From the NCBI RefSeq assembly GCF_000775915.1, contig NZ_BBLT01000013.1:1-64000 (forward strand): a DNA stretch of 64,000 bases, given 5' to 3'. The notes beneath the pieces were generated by a model, which ran no database searches, had not been told where the DNA came from, and saw only the letters and a program-made list of their open reading frames with translations. Of this stretch, positions 46,357 to 55,554 are shown in pieces. The translations under genes and the position numbers were made by a program. Positions within the stretch are counted from its first letter, which is position 1, and each line of letters opens with the position of its first letter. The DNA is from Sporocytophaga myxococcoides. Its GTDB lineage: Bacteria > Bacteroidota > Bacteroidia > Cytophagales > Cytophagaceae.

Positions 46357-46384
46357 GTAATTAGTATAAAAATATAATTAACGA

Positions 46385-47422
46385 ATGAAAAAAGGAGTGA
46401 ACAACTCAATGGAACGAATTTTATTAGTCAATCTCATTGCATTATTTTTAATTATTCTAATACCTTCCTGTAAGGAAGCTGCCCATCATGAATCAAATAG
46501 CAGTCAGGTGCCCACACAATTGATATACTCAGGTATTAAGTATACCACAGTTGACTCTCTTGAAAATGGATTTAAATTTAATATCGTCAGCATTGACACG
46601 CTTACAAATGAGAAGTCTAATGTTATACAAGTTGATTTCAGTATTGCTTCCTCAGATCAATTTTGGAAAGAGTTAAAAACACAGGGAATTGAAGCCGTAT
46701 ATATCTCCTTATCCTGCACAGGCTTGAAGAGATATACATCGCCAATCAACTATTATTCCGAAAAATTCCTGAGCTTGCATGATGAATTTTTGCTTGTTAA
46801 AGAAGGTAATAGAATTTTCAATTGCGCCATTCCGATCCGATCTTTGGAACTATCGAAAGGAAAACACGAACTTAACCTGGTGGTCGAAGCTATTCCTGTC
46901 CGCTTTAAACAAGATAGCCTGAAAAGTGATCTTAAAGAGATTGACTATTTTTCACATAAGTCAATAGCTTTTAAGAAAATAAAATTTCAGATTAATGCCC
47001 CTGAACTTATCTATACTTCTATTGAAGTATTAAAATTCAAACTGAATACGAAAGTATGTGATCCTTCCAAGTTCGACTATGCTTTTGGAGGCACAGGTTT
47101 TCCTGATCTTTTCTGGGATATTCAGTGCGGTGATGATTATATTTACCATAGTCCTCAAATAAAAAATGTAATTCAATATAATAAACCATACCAATCAAAC
47201 TACTTTTTATGTACTCCTAATGATAAGATTACAATCCGGGCAGTTGACTTCGATAAAGGCCCTTTCAATACCCAACATGATATTATAGAAACCTGGTCCG
47301 GAAATATTAATGATATAAGTATCGCTCATCCGGATACTTTTGTTTTTGGCAACCTTGAATATTTAATAGTTCAAAGAAAGGAACCTAAAAAAGCTCCTGA
47401 CAAGCGCCGCAAAAATAAGTAG
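46385..47422 (+). CDS. Putative lipoprotein of unknown function
   Basis: 345 residues. The signal has lipobox LIPSC (Cys about 29) when starting at the ATG 46385; Met8 is an alternative start. After the lipobox the sequence is beta-rich, with recurring aromatic and polar strands, and the C-terminus is very basic (PKKAPDKRRKNK). No family is recognised. It is divergent from the XRE/S24 block. Its last 38 bases overlap the fpg gene end on the other strand. Confidence 0.65.
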   Translation: MKKGVNNSMERILLVNLIALFLIILIPSCKEAAHHESNSSQVPTQLIYSGIKYTTVDSLENGFKFNIVSIDTLTNEKSNVIQVDFSIASSDQFWKELKTQGIEAVYISLSCTGLKRYTSPINYYSEKFLSLHDEFLLVKEGNRIFNCAIPIRSLELSKGKHELNLVVEAIPVRFKQDSLKSDLKEIDYFSHKSIAFKKIKFQINAPELIYTSIEVLKFKLNTKVCDPSKFDYAFGGTGFPDLFWDIQCGDDYIYHSPQIKNVIQYNKPYQSNYFLCTPNDKITIRAVDFDKGPFNTQHDIIETWSGNINDISIAHPDTFVFGNLEYLIVQRKEPKKAPDKRRKNK

Positions 47423-48173
47423 TACGCCCATTTATTTTAATTATGTCGATTTTACCGCATTTATCCGGACAATCTTCATTTTTCTTTCTATGATTTATTA
47501 AAAACTTAGATGGGAAATCTTCTCTTTTAGCAGCGTATTTTATAGCGGTTTTTAAAACCTTATTCATAGTTGAAAACAACTTCTTTATTTTTTCCTCAGG
47601 GATTCGGCTTCCCTTTGATTCCGGATGAATACCAGCCTGAAAAAGAATTTCGTCTGCATAAACATTTCCTAGACCGGAAATCAAAGACTGATTCATCAGA
47701 AGAGATTTGATCTTCCCTTTCCTTTTATGAATTGTTTCCTGAAACTCTTCAGCGGTTATTTCCAGAGCATCTTTTCCTAATCGATATCGTGAGATCAGAT
47801 CATCAAAGTTATGTACAAGACTGATATGTCCGAATATTCTCTGATCTTCAAAGGCTAACCCTTCTCCGTCCTGAAAAATAAAAAGTAACCTTGTAAATGG
47901 AGGAATTTTAGAAAGATCATCAATAAGTTCAAGATCACCTGTCATTCCGAAATGAATATCCAGGCCCGCTTCAGAATCTATTTCTGCAAAGAGATGTTTT
48001 CCATACCTACCTGATTTTTTAAAAAACTTGCCCTTTAAGACGTTGTTTAGTTCTTTTTCTGAGGTTCCTTTAATAATACGTTTTTCAAAAACTTCAACTC
48101 TTTTAATCTTTTTTTTGAAAGTAGTTTTGTCAAAATAATCTTTGAAGACAGAAACATCTGGTAGTTCCGGCAT
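47385..48173 (-). CDS. Fpg/Nei-family DNA glycosylase
   Basis: 262 residues. The N-terminal PELPDV supplies the catalytic Pro2 (Schiff base) and Glu3. The H2TH-type helix region is SLISGLGNVYADEILFQAGI. The C-terminal zinc finger has CPDKC then CGACQ. Removes oxidised bases with lyase activity. It could be formamidopyrimidine glycosylase (mutM) or Nei. A hairpin ends one base before the ATG. Its 3' end overlaps the opposite-strand lipoprotein gene by 38 bases. It follows pbp1A by 58 bases. Confidence 0.92.
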   Translation of the reverse strand: MPELPDVSVFKDYFDKTTFKKKIKRVEVFEKRIIKGTSEKELNNVLKGKFFKKSGRYGKHLFAEIDSEAGLDIHFGMTGDLELIDDLSKIPPFTRLLFIFQDGEGLAFEDQRIFGHISLVHNFDDLISRYRLGKDALEITAEEFQETIHKRKGKIKSLLMNQSLISGLGNVYADEILFQAGIHPESKGSRIPEEKIKKLFSTMNKVLKTAIKYAAKREDFPSKFLINHRKKNEDCPDKCGKIDIIKINGRTTYFCGACQELF

Positions 48174-48174
48174 A

Positions 48175-48216
48175 ACTTTATTCCTTTATCTTATCAAAAA
48201 AACAAAGGAATAAAGT
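48175..48216 (-). promoter_or_regulatory. Inverted repeat adjoining the fpg start codon
   Basis: ACTTTATTCCTTT and AAAGGAATAAAGT form a perfect 13-bp stem (48175-48187 with 48204-48216; loop 16 bases, T-rich on the minus strand). One base separates it from the ATG (48173). It is not a classical terminator, as no T run follows the stem. Confidence 0.5.
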
Positions 48217-48231
48217 GTTTGGTGCTATATG

Positions 48232-50463
48232 TTAATCAAAGGAAGGAGTCAAATCCACTATAGTGGAATCTACTTCATCGCCAGCAGATTCACAATCAAA
48301 AGAAGTCTTGAGAGGTTCGGGGATTTCAAATTTCGTTTTTACACCCAAATTTTTATCTGCAAAAACTTTTTGCATGTATAGTCCCCATATAGGTAATGCC
48401 ATTCTTGCTCCCTGTCCAAATTTCATGTCCGGGAAGTGAATATTTTTATCATCAGCACCAACCCATACGCCAGAAACAAGATCCGGCGATATCCCCATAA
48501 ACCAGCCATCTGCAGAGTTTTGTGTAGTACCTGTTTTTCCACCAACTTCACTTGTAATATTAAACTTCCTTACAAGGTCTCTGGCAGTACCTCCATCTTC
48601 TTCTGCTGATCCTTTGAGCATATAAATCATGGATGCAGCAGTTTCAGAAGAGATTACTTGTTGAGGAATATTTCTAAACTGCTCCAGAACATTGCCATAT
48701 TTATCTTCAATTCTGGTAACCATTAATGGTTCAAATCTGTAGCCATTGTTGACAAAAGCACAATAAGCCTGAGTCATGTCAAAAACTGACACGTCACTTG
48801 TTCCAAGCGCGAGTGTAGGAACTGCTTCCAGCTGAGAGGTTATACCAAGACGTTTGGCAAATGCAACGATAGAATCCGGACCGCTTAATTTCATCAGATA
48901 AGCAGCTATAGTATTCACAGACCTTGCCATTCCTCGACGCAAGGTCATATAGTCATTAGAGTAATTATTATTACTGTTTTTGGGTATCCAGACTTTTCCG
49001 TCGGGCATTGTGAAAGGAACCTGGGTATCCAGCACTTTGGAACAAGGGGTTAAACCTTTTTCTTCTATTGCATAGGCGTAAAGCAGAGGTTTAAAGGTTG
49101 AACCTGGTTGTCTTGCCCCTCTTTTAACATGGTCATATTTAAAATACCTGAAGTTAACATCCCCTACCCAGGCTTTAACCTGACCATTATGAGGATCCAT
49201 ACTTACCATTCCGGTATGCAGGAAATGAAGGTAATACCTGACAGAATCCATCGGACTCATAGTTGTATCCTTGGTTCCATTTAACGTATAGATTTTCATT
49301 TTAACCTTCTTGTTCATTTCCTTGAAAATCTCATCCGGATTATCTCCCAACTCAGCTTTCAAGACTCGGTACCTTTCAGACCTTTTTGCAAATCTCTCTA
49401 CAAATTTTTTATCATCAACTTTATTTGTTGCCCAGGGAGTCTTACCTTTCCATTCCGCAAAAAACTCCTTTTGAAGAGCCTTCATATGATTCGAAACAGC
49501 ATCTTCTGCATAAGTCTGTAATTTTGAATTAATGGTTGTATATATCTTCAAACCGTCAGCATAAAGATTATAACCATGTTCATCACACCAGTTAACAAGA
49601 TAGTCTTCTATGTAGTCTCTGAAGTATGGAGCAAGGCCGGTATTTTGATTTTCATAAGTAATATCCAGAGCAAGAGGTTTCAGCTTAAGCTTTTCAAACT
49701 GATCCTTACTTAAGTAATTATATTTTACCATCTGCCCTAAAACCGTATTTCTTCTTTTTAATGCTTTTTCCTCTTTTCTGATAGGATCATAAACACTTGG
49801 TCCTTTAAGCAAGCCTATAAGCAAAGCAGCTTCTTCAGTATTAAGTTTAGATGTTTTCTTATTAAAATATTTTTTAGCTGCAGATGTGATTCCATATGTT
49901 CCATTCCCGAACTCTACCGTGTTCAGATACATATTGAGAATTTCTTTTTTTGTATAAGCTCTTTCAAGTCTGATAGCAGTGATTATTTCCTTGAATTTAA
50001 CCACAGGCATAAATTTGCTAAGAGGTCCCTGATATTCTTTGGACTGCCTCATCTGAAAAAGATTTTTGGCTAACTGCTGACTTAAGGTGCTAGATCCCCT
50101 TTTCTGCATTGTAACAGCATAGAGAAAAATAGCAAAAGTACCTTTAAAATCTACTCCTGAATGTCTGTAAAAACGAACATCCTCGGTAGCTATCAAGGCA
50201 TTAACCAAATCAACAGGCAAATCACTGTAATCTGCATTAGATCTGTTATACTTAAAATATTTACCCATCAGTACATTGTCTTCAGTGTAAACTTCTGAAG
50301 AAAGGTCACTTTTAGGATTTTCAAGAATTTCTAGTGAAGGAATTTTACCAAATAAATCAAACAGGTTTATGGATATAGAAAAAATGAATAATGCAATGAA
50401 CAAAGCAAAACTCCAGAATCCTACCCAAAGGAATTTAATCTTTTTGTCTTTAAAGCTAATCAT
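48232..50463 (-). CDS. Penicillin-binding protein 1A (bifunctional glycosyltransferase/transpeptidase)
   Basis: 743 residues. An N-terminal membrane anchor (about 12-35) precedes a GT51 transglycosylase (about 75-245, with ATEDVRFYRHSGVDFKGT and GSSTLSQQLAKN) and a transpeptidase (about 400-720). The penicillin-binding motifs are SxxK in GSTFKPLL, SxN in SVNTIAAY, and KTG in GGKTGTT. It polymerises and cross-links peptidoglycan. It begins right at the T run of the tlpA terminator, and fpg follows 58 bases later. Confidence 0.95.
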   Translation of the reverse strand: MISFKDKKIKFLWVGFWSFALFIALFIFSISINLFDLFGKIPSLEILENPKSDLSSEVYTEDNVLMGKYFKYNRSNADYSDLPVDLVNALIATEDVRFYRHSGVDFKGTFAIFLYAVTMQKRGSSTLSQQLAKNLFQMRQSKEYQGPLSKFMPVVKFKEIITAIRLERAYTKKEILNMYLNTVEFGNGTYGITSAAKKYFNKKTSKLNTEEAALLIGLLKGPSVYDPIRKEEKALKRRNTVLGQMVKYNYLSKDQFEKLKLKPLALDITYENQNTGLAPYFRDYIEDYLVNWCDEHGYNLYADGLKIYTTINSKLQTYAEDAVSNHMKALQKEFFAEWKGKTPWATNKVDDKKFVERFAKRSERYRVLKAELGDNPDEIFKEMNKKVKMKIYTLNGTKDTTMSPMDSVRYYLHFLHTGMVSMDPHNGQVKAWVGDVNFRYFKYDHVKRGARQPGSTFKPLLYAYAIEEKGLTPCSKVLDTQVPFTMPDGKVWIPKNSNNNYSNDYMTLRRGMARSVNTIAAYLMKLSGPDSIVAFAKRLGITSQLEAVPTLALGTSDVSVFDMTQAYCAFVNNGYRFEPLMVTRIEDKYGNVLEQFRNIPQQVISSETAASMIYMLKGSAEEDGGTARDLVRKFNITSEVGGKTGTTQNSADGWFMGISPDLVSGVWVGADDKNIHFPDMKFGQGARMALPIWGLYMQKVFADKNLGVKTKFEIPEPLKTSFDCESAGDEVDSTIVDLTPSFD

Positions 50464-50492
50464 ACAAAAAAGGGTTCTAAAAAGAACCCAAT
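50464..50492 (-). terminator. Hairpin/terminator ending at the pbp1A start codon
   Basis: GGGTTCT and AGAACCC form a 7-bp stem (50472-50478 with 50483-50489, loop AAAA), followed on the minus strand by six T residues. The ATG of pbp1A (50463) is only two bases past this T run. It probably terminates tlpA. Confidence 0.65.
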
Positions 50493-50520
50493 TTAAAATG
50501 TCTTTTAGTCAATACCAATA

Positions 50521-51042
50521 TTATTGTGCAAGTAATTTTTTCATATCCTCAGACCATCCATCTTCGAAAGGAGCTTTTGCATTCGGATCCGCTATATTTC
50601 CGTTTTTATCGATCAAAATAAAGCGCGGAATAGATACAACTCCATATTTGGCTAGAATTGAACTCTCATTTCCTTCATAAGAATGAACGTGAATTCCTTC
50701 AATTCCTTTTCTCTTAACGACCTTTTTCCATTTATCTTTTTCCCGGTCTATAGAAATATATAAAAAAACAACATCAGGATTTTCCAGAAATTCCTGTTTA
50801 GGTTCATGCGATAGCGCAATTGCATTCATGCATGGACCACACCAGGTAGCCCAGATATCCATGTAAACTACCTTACCTTTGAAGTCGCTCAATGAAACTT
50901 TCTTACCATCAATATCAGTAAGGGTAAAATCCGGTGCTGCTTCATAAATCCTTTTGTTAGTTTCCAAAGTCATTTCCTTTGGCTTGAAGCTTAACAAAAA
51001 AAGGAAGACCGGAAAAAACAATAACCACGATATCTTTTTCAT
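50521..51042 (-). CDS. TlpA-like thiol-disulfide oxidoreductase (exported)
   Basis: 173 residues. A signal or anchor (about 1-22) precedes a thioredoxin fold with WATWCGPCMNAI (CxxC, with Cys about 70 and 73), and the cis-Pro region VVSIPRFILIDKNG. It should reduce or transfer thiols in the periplasm, for example in cytochrome maturation or envelope repair. It lies directly upstream of the pbp1A terminator. Confidence 0.9.
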   Translation of the reverse strand: MKKISWLLFFPVFLFLLSFKPKEMTLETNKRIYEAAPDFTLTDIDGKKVSLSDFKGKVVYMDIWATWCGPCMNAIALSHEPKQEFLENPDVVFLYISIDREKDKWKKVVKRKGIEGIHVHSYEGNESSILAKYGVVSIPRFILIDKNGNIADPNAKAPFEDGWSEDMKKLLAQ

Positions 51043-51290
51043 AGCACTTGAATTTAAATTAGGTTTAAGTCCAATAAGTTCATTTTCATCTCTGAAATTT
51101 AAAGATACAGTCTTGGATGATAAAATAAAATCCGGATGAAGTTATCTTTAGTGTGATGTTTGGTATTTCTAATTAGACTATGCTTTTAATCATTGACAGT
51201 AAGTGATATGTTTATCTTTTTTTTAATGATATTCTTGTGTTTAACTCCCATTTTATTTAGGTTTGATTATCAATTCAGACACTTCCTTAA

Positions 51291-51671
51291 ATGAAACATA
51301 TTGTTATTTCTTGCCTGTTCTCACTAGTGCTTTTTTCGTGCACAAGCAAGAAAGAAATGAGCATATATTCCTCCTCCCCTGATGGCTCACTCTCCATTTT
51401 TATTTCAGGAATAAAGCCTAACCTCGTAGATCCATTTACAGTCCGATTTGGGTTGAAAGGAATGGAATTTTCAGAAGCTCCTTCAGCAGAAATTTATGCT
51501 ACTGATCTGAATGAAAAAACAGTCAATTTTGAATGGGAAACAAACCAGCGCTGTCTCATCCGATTTAAGCAACAAGATGGTAAACTCAAATCATTTGTAA
51601 TGGACGTAGATTCAGAAACACTTTCAGTAAATGAGCTTCATATAAATAATTTATCTGAAGATTTAGAATAA
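51291..51671 (+). CDS. Small putative lipoprotein, unknown
   Basis: 126 residues, ATG at 51291. Signal with lipobox LFSC (Cys about 17) then SSSPDGSLSIFISG. The remainder is beta-strand-like with no recognised family. It might be a truncated or small form of the signal-bearing module found at the start of family 97 glycosidases, whose N-terminus looks similar (SPDG...); this link is weak. Intergenic flanks of 248 and 160 bases separate it from neighbours. Confidence 0.55.
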   Translation: MKHIVISCLFSLVLFSCTSKKEMSIYSSSPDGSLSIFISGIKPNLVDPFTVRFGLKGMEFSEAPSAEIYATDLNEKTVNFEWETNQRCLIRFKQQDGKLKSFVMDVDSETLSVNELHINNLSEDLE

Positions 51672-51831
51672 TTTTTTTCTCTGTTTATTTCATAACTCTT
51701 AACATAACTTACTGATTTTCCTAATTAAATATTAGTTAAATCCAACTTGCATTTTTCGATTCCCGTTTTGATTAAACAAACTGCATAGTTTTTGTTTTAA
51801 TCTTATACAGCACCATTTCAAGGAGGGAATT

Positions 51832-52176
51832 ATGTCACATATTAAACTGAATATCATCATTTTAATTTTCTTTTTGGGAAATGTATTTGCCTGCAGTCCT
51901 TACAATGGACAAACAGATAAAATGAACAGGCCGCTGCCTGAGAAAAAAACAGACACATTAAGTTCAAGATCAATACCAGACCCAACTCCAAAAGACTCTC
52001 TAAATGCGGACAGTGTAAAAACCGTGGATAAAGAGACAACAAAAAAGGTAGATATCCGATATATCCGAAAGTCAATTAATCTTCATAAGAAGCCATTAGT
52101 AGCATATTCAGGCGCTCAAAATATCCTTATTGCGAGAATTGGCACTACAGAAGATGAGTTAATTACTACTGATTGA
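51832..52176 (+). CDS. Small putative lipoprotein, Lys/Thr/Asp-rich
   Basis: 114 residues. A strong Shine-Dalgarno-like AGGAGGG lies four bases before the ATG, rare in this window. Signal with VFACSP lipobox (Cys about 21), then a hydrophilic Pro/Thr/Asp/Lys-rich tether (about 25-70) and a basic C-terminal half (DIRYIRKSINLHKK). No family is recognised. It lies just upstream of glgB but is unlikely to be linked to it in function. Confidence 0.6.
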   Translation: MSHIKLNIIILIFFLGNVFACSPYNGQTDKMNRPLPEKKTDTLSSRSIPDPTPKDSLNADSVKTVDKETTKKVDIRYIRKSINLHKKPLVAYSGAQNILIARIGTTEDELITTD

Positions 52177-52271
52177 TAAATTATTGATTAAAGAAGTTAT
52201 CAAATTCTCTAAACAATAATTTTTAAATTAGAGTTATAGCGTGTATTATTAAGCTAACATAACTTTTTTAA

Positions 52272-54290
52272 ATGACAGTGAAGGAAAAAGAAAAACTGCC
52301 TCTTATCCAGGATGATCCCTGGTTGGAACCCTATAATGATGATGTTGAAGCTCGTCTTGAACGTTATCATAAAGCTCTTAGTGAAATTCAAAAGGCTTAT
52401 GGAAGTCTTAGCAATTTTGCTGATGCTCATAAATACTATGGGGTTAACTTTGATAATGAAAAAAATGGATGGTGGTACAGAGAATGGGCACCTAAAGCTC
52501 ACCAATTATTCTTAACTGGTGATTTTAATCAATGGAACAGAGGTTCTCATTCTCTTACCAGAAATCCCAGAGGGGACTGGGAAATATTTCTTCCTTATGA
52601 TCAATATAAAGATACTTTTGTTCATGGAAGCAGAATTAAAGTTCATGTCGTAGCCAATAATGGCGCTATGGACAGGATTCCTGCATATATACAAAAGGTC
52701 ATTCAGGATCCTCAGACTTATGATTTTAGCGGACAGCTTTGGTTTGAGCCTTCACCATTCCAGTGGGGGCCATATAACCTGAACCTTCAGGATGTGCTCA
52801 AAGAACCAATTATCTACGAAGCTCACGTAGGAATGGCTCAGGAAAAAGAAGGACTAGGCACTTATATTGAATTTGCAGATGAAATCCTTCCAAGAATAAA
52901 AGATTACGGATACAATTCTATTCAATTAATGGCAGTAATGGAACACCCTTACTACGGGTCCTTCGGCTACCATGTATCTAACTTTTTTGCAGCCTCTTCA
53001 CGCTTTGGTAATCCGGAAGATTTAAAATATCTGATTAATAAAGCCCACGAACTGGGGATAGCTGTTATTATGGACATAGTTCATTCTCACGCAGTAAAAA
53101 ATCTTTCAGAAGGATTAAATGAATTTGACGGAACCGATCATCAATATTTCCATTCTGGAGGCAGAGGTTATCACGAAGGATGGGATTCCAAAATCTTTGA
53201 TTATGGAAAATGGGAAGTAAAGCAATTTTTGCTAAGTAATGTCAAATACTGGCTTGAAGAATATAAGTTCGACGGGTTCAGATTTGACGGTGTTACATCA
53301 ATGCTTTATTTTCATCATGGCTCCACATCCTTCGATCATTATGATAAATATTTTAAAAATGATGTAGAGTGGGATGCCATCACTTACCTGCAACTTGCTA
53401 ATGAACTAATAAAAGAAGTAAACCCGAATGCAATTTCCATAGCAGAAGATGTAAGTGGAATGCCGGGCCTTTGCAGAACAGTAGAAGAAGGCGGACTTGG
53501 TTTTGATTACAGGCTTGCAATGGGTATTCCAGACTATTGGATAAAAATATTAAAGGAAAGATCTGATGAAGACTGGGATATAAATGAAATGTGGTCAGTT
53601 TTAAGCAACCGGAGATGGAAGGAAAAAACAATTGCATATGCAGAATCCCATGATCAGGCACTTGTTGGTGACAAAACACTTGCCTTCTGGCTTATGGACA
53701 AAGAAATGTACTTTCATATGCTGGTTGATGATCCTAATGTAGTTATCGACAGAGGTATTGCCCTTCATAAGATGATCCGTCTGTTCACCATTTCTTTGGG
53801 CGGAGAAGGATATCTGAACTTTATGGGAAATGAATTCGGTCACCCGGAATGGATAGATTTTCCCAGACAAGGAAACAACTGGAGTTACAAATATGCCCGC
53901 AGGCAATGGACGTTGGTTGACAGTAAAAATCTGAAATATCAGTACCTTGCCAACTTTGATAAAGCAATGATTCATTGTATCAAAGAGAACCATATTGTAT
54001 CCGCATTACACGGAAGACAAATCAATATGGACTCCGCTAATAAGGTCATCATTTTCGAAAGAAACAACTTAATATTTATATTTAACTTCAGCATTGGAAA
54101 TTCAATTTTCGGTTATCGTTTCAGAGCTCCGGAAATGGGCAGGTATAAAATCATTTTGAATTCTGATGAAAAGGAATTTGGTGGATTTGGAAGAGTTGAT
54201 ACTGACTTTATACATGAAACCGATGAATTCCAGTCCTTAAGTATTTATCTGACCAACAGAACAGCTTTGGTCATGAAAAAAATAGATTGA
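52272..54290 (+). CDS. glgB: 1,4-alpha-glucan branching enzyme, eukaryotic-like (GH13_8) type
   Basis: 672 residues. Makes alpha-1,6 branches in glycogen. An N-terminal helix and CBM48 (WYREWAPKAHQLFLTGDFN) precede the GH13 barrel: VVHSHAVKN-type MDIVHSHAVKN, DGFRFDGVTSM (nucleophile Asp), SIAEDVSGMP (acid/base Glu) and YAESHDQALVGDK. These strings match by eye animal/fungal GBE1 better than the bacterial GlgB (GH13_9) pattern. glgC and glgA are not in the window. A terminator follows. Confidence 0.93.
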   Translation: MTVKEKEKLPLIQDDPWLEPYNDDVEARLERYHKALSEIQKAYGSLSNFADAHKYYGVNFDNEKNGWWYREWAPKAHQLFLTGDFNQWNRGSHSLTRNPRGDWEIFLPYDQYKDTFVHGSRIKVHVVANNGAMDRIPAYIQKVIQDPQTYDFSGQLWFEPSPFQWGPYNLNLQDVLKEPIIYEAHVGMAQEKEGLGTYIEFADEILPRIKDYGYNSIQLMAVMEHPYYGSFGYHVSNFFAASSRFGNPEDLKYLINKAHELGIAVIMDIVHSHAVKNLSEGLNEFDGTDHQYFHSGGRGYHEGWDSKIFDYGKWEVKQFLLSNVKYWLEEYKFDGFRFDGVTSMLYFHHGSTSFDHYDKYFKNDVEWDAITYLQLANELIKEVNPNAISIAEDVSGMPGLCRTVEEGGLGFDYRLAMGIPDYWIKILKERSDEDWDINEMWSVLSNRRWKEKTIAYAESHDQALVGDKTLAFWLMDKEMYFHMLVDDPNVVIDRGIALHKMIRLFTISLGGEGYLNFMGNEFGHPEWIDFPRQGNNWSYKYARRQWTLVDSKNLKYQYLANFDKAMIHCIKENHIVSALHGRQINMDSANKVIIFERNNLIFIFNFSIGNSIFGYRFRAPEMGRYKIILNSDEKEFGGFGRVDTDFIHETDEFQSLSIYLTNRTALVMKKID

Positions 54291-54307
54291 TATTAATATT
54301 AAAACAT

Positions 54308-54342
54308 AAAAAGGGCCCGAATAAATATCCGGGCCCTTTTTT
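54308..54342. terminator. Bidirectional terminator between glgB and mtgA
   Basis: Stem AAAAAGGGCCCG/CGGGCCCTTTTT (54308-54319 with 54330-54341) with flanking A and T runs serves both convergent genes. Confidence 0.85.
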
Positions 54343-54367
54343 ATTGGGATAAATTTTAAGCCTCTCA

Positions 54368-55060
54368 TTAAAACTCGACCTTCCCCATTCTTGCCATATT
54401 CTGTCTGATCCAGTTCCTTCTCTTTAAAATATACATGGAAGGCTTTGTCGGAGACCATTTTAAGGGATTAGGAAGTATTGCGGCTAATAATGCCGCCTGA
54501 TCTTTAGAAAGTTTTTTTGCATTGATATTGTAATAGTATATTGATGCGGCTTCTGCACCATATACTCCATTTCCAAGCTCCACAATGTTAAGGTAAACTT
54601 CAAGAATCCTTTCCTTACTCCAGAATATTTCTATAAGAACAGTAAAATAAACCTCAAATCCTTTTCTCACCCATGATCTGGAAGGCCAAAGAAAAACATT
54701 CTTTGCAACCTGTTGACTAATCGTACTTGCTCCTATTACTTTTTTCTTTCCCTTTTTATTGTACTTCATAGCCTTTTTTATCGCATCAAAGTCAAATCCA
54801 TGATGGTCCATAAAACGCTGGTCTTCCGATGCAATTACCGCTCTTTTTAAATTTGGAGAAATTTCCTCAAAAGGCACCCAGTCCTTTTTAAGCTTTAGAG
54901 GTTTACCATTCCAGATCTGCTCACCACATCTCATGATCATCAAAGGTGTTGCAATTGGAGGAACAAATCTTAAAATTATAACTGAAAACAAGGTACTGAC
55001 CAGAAAAAAAATTACGGCCAGTTTAATTATTCTTACACACTTTTTCCAAAACATCTTCAT
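54368..55060 (-). CDS. mtgA: Monofunctional biosynthetic peptidoglycan transglycosylase
   Basis: 230 residues. A single N-terminal membrane helix (about 10-30) and a GT51 domain with AVIASEDQRFMDHHGFDF (catalytic Glu), GASTISQQVAKNVFLWP and the EVYLNIVELGNGVYGAEAA segment. It lacks the transpeptidase half. It polymerises glycan strands from lipid II at the outer face of the inner membrane, complementing PBP1A at 48232. Alone on the minus strand. Confidence 0.94.
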   Translation of the reverse strand: MKMFWKKCVRIIKLAVIFFLVSTLFSVIILRFVPPIATPLMIMRCGEQIWNGKPLKLKKDWVPFEEISPNLKRAVIASEDQRFMDHHGFDFDAIKKAMKYNKKGKKKVIGASTISQQVAKNVFLWPSRSWVRKGFEVYFTVLIEIFWSKERILEVYLNIVELGNGVYGAEAASIYYYNINAKKLSKDQAALLAAILPNPLKWSPTKPSMYILKRRNWIRQNMARMGKVEF

Positions 55061-55168
55061 CCGGATTTCTCAATCCATATTTTAGTAATCTAAACGAAAT
55101 TACTAATATATATTTTCTGAATCGAAAAATCAGGATGAAGTTATATGTTATTTGAAGATTAACCGGGC

Positions 55169-55477
55169 TTATATAATTACGGCAGGCTCTTTAGAGGTTG
55201 TGACCAACAACTCCTTAAACTCTCTTCTTTTTTCTATGAAATTGTGAATATAGGAACAAGACGTTCTTATCTTAATAAAATTTTTTTTGGCAAAATTGAG
55301 AGAAAATTCCACAATTCTACCTGCAATCCCCTGGCCTCTCAAATTTTTTGGAACAAACATTTGCTTGACCTCATAAATCTGATCGGAAAGTTTTTCATAC
55401 TTTAGATTGCATTCCTTTCCATTTATAACGATAAAGAATTTCTGACTCTTCCCATCATGCTTTATATCGAAAATCAT
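55169..55477 (-). CDS. Small GNAT-type acetyltransferase
   Basis: 102 residues; short, YjdJ-like acyl-CoA N-acyltransferase fold with the acetyl-CoA-binding loop VPKNLRGQGIAGRIVE. A good ribosome-binding site (AGGAGGG about six bases before the ATG at 55477) is present, which is unusual here. The substrate is unknown. It is separate from mtgA (108 bases downstream on the same strand). Confidence 0.75.
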   Translation of the reverse strand: MIFDIKHDGKSQKFFIVINGKECNLKYEKLSDQIYEVKQMFVPKNLRGQGIAGRIVEFSLNFAKKNFIKIRTSCSYIHNFIEKRREFKELLVTTSKEPAVII

Positions 55478-55554
55478 CGTTACCCTCCTATGGTTTTATT
55501 TAAAGAACTTTTAAAATATAACTAGGAGGATTTAAATTTTGTTAAGTGACATCC

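Noticed and set aside
45264-46384. A prophage or integrated element around the XRE/S24 gene
   Set aside because: There is no integrase, attachment repeat, terminase or structural gene, and neighbours look like normal chromosomal genes.
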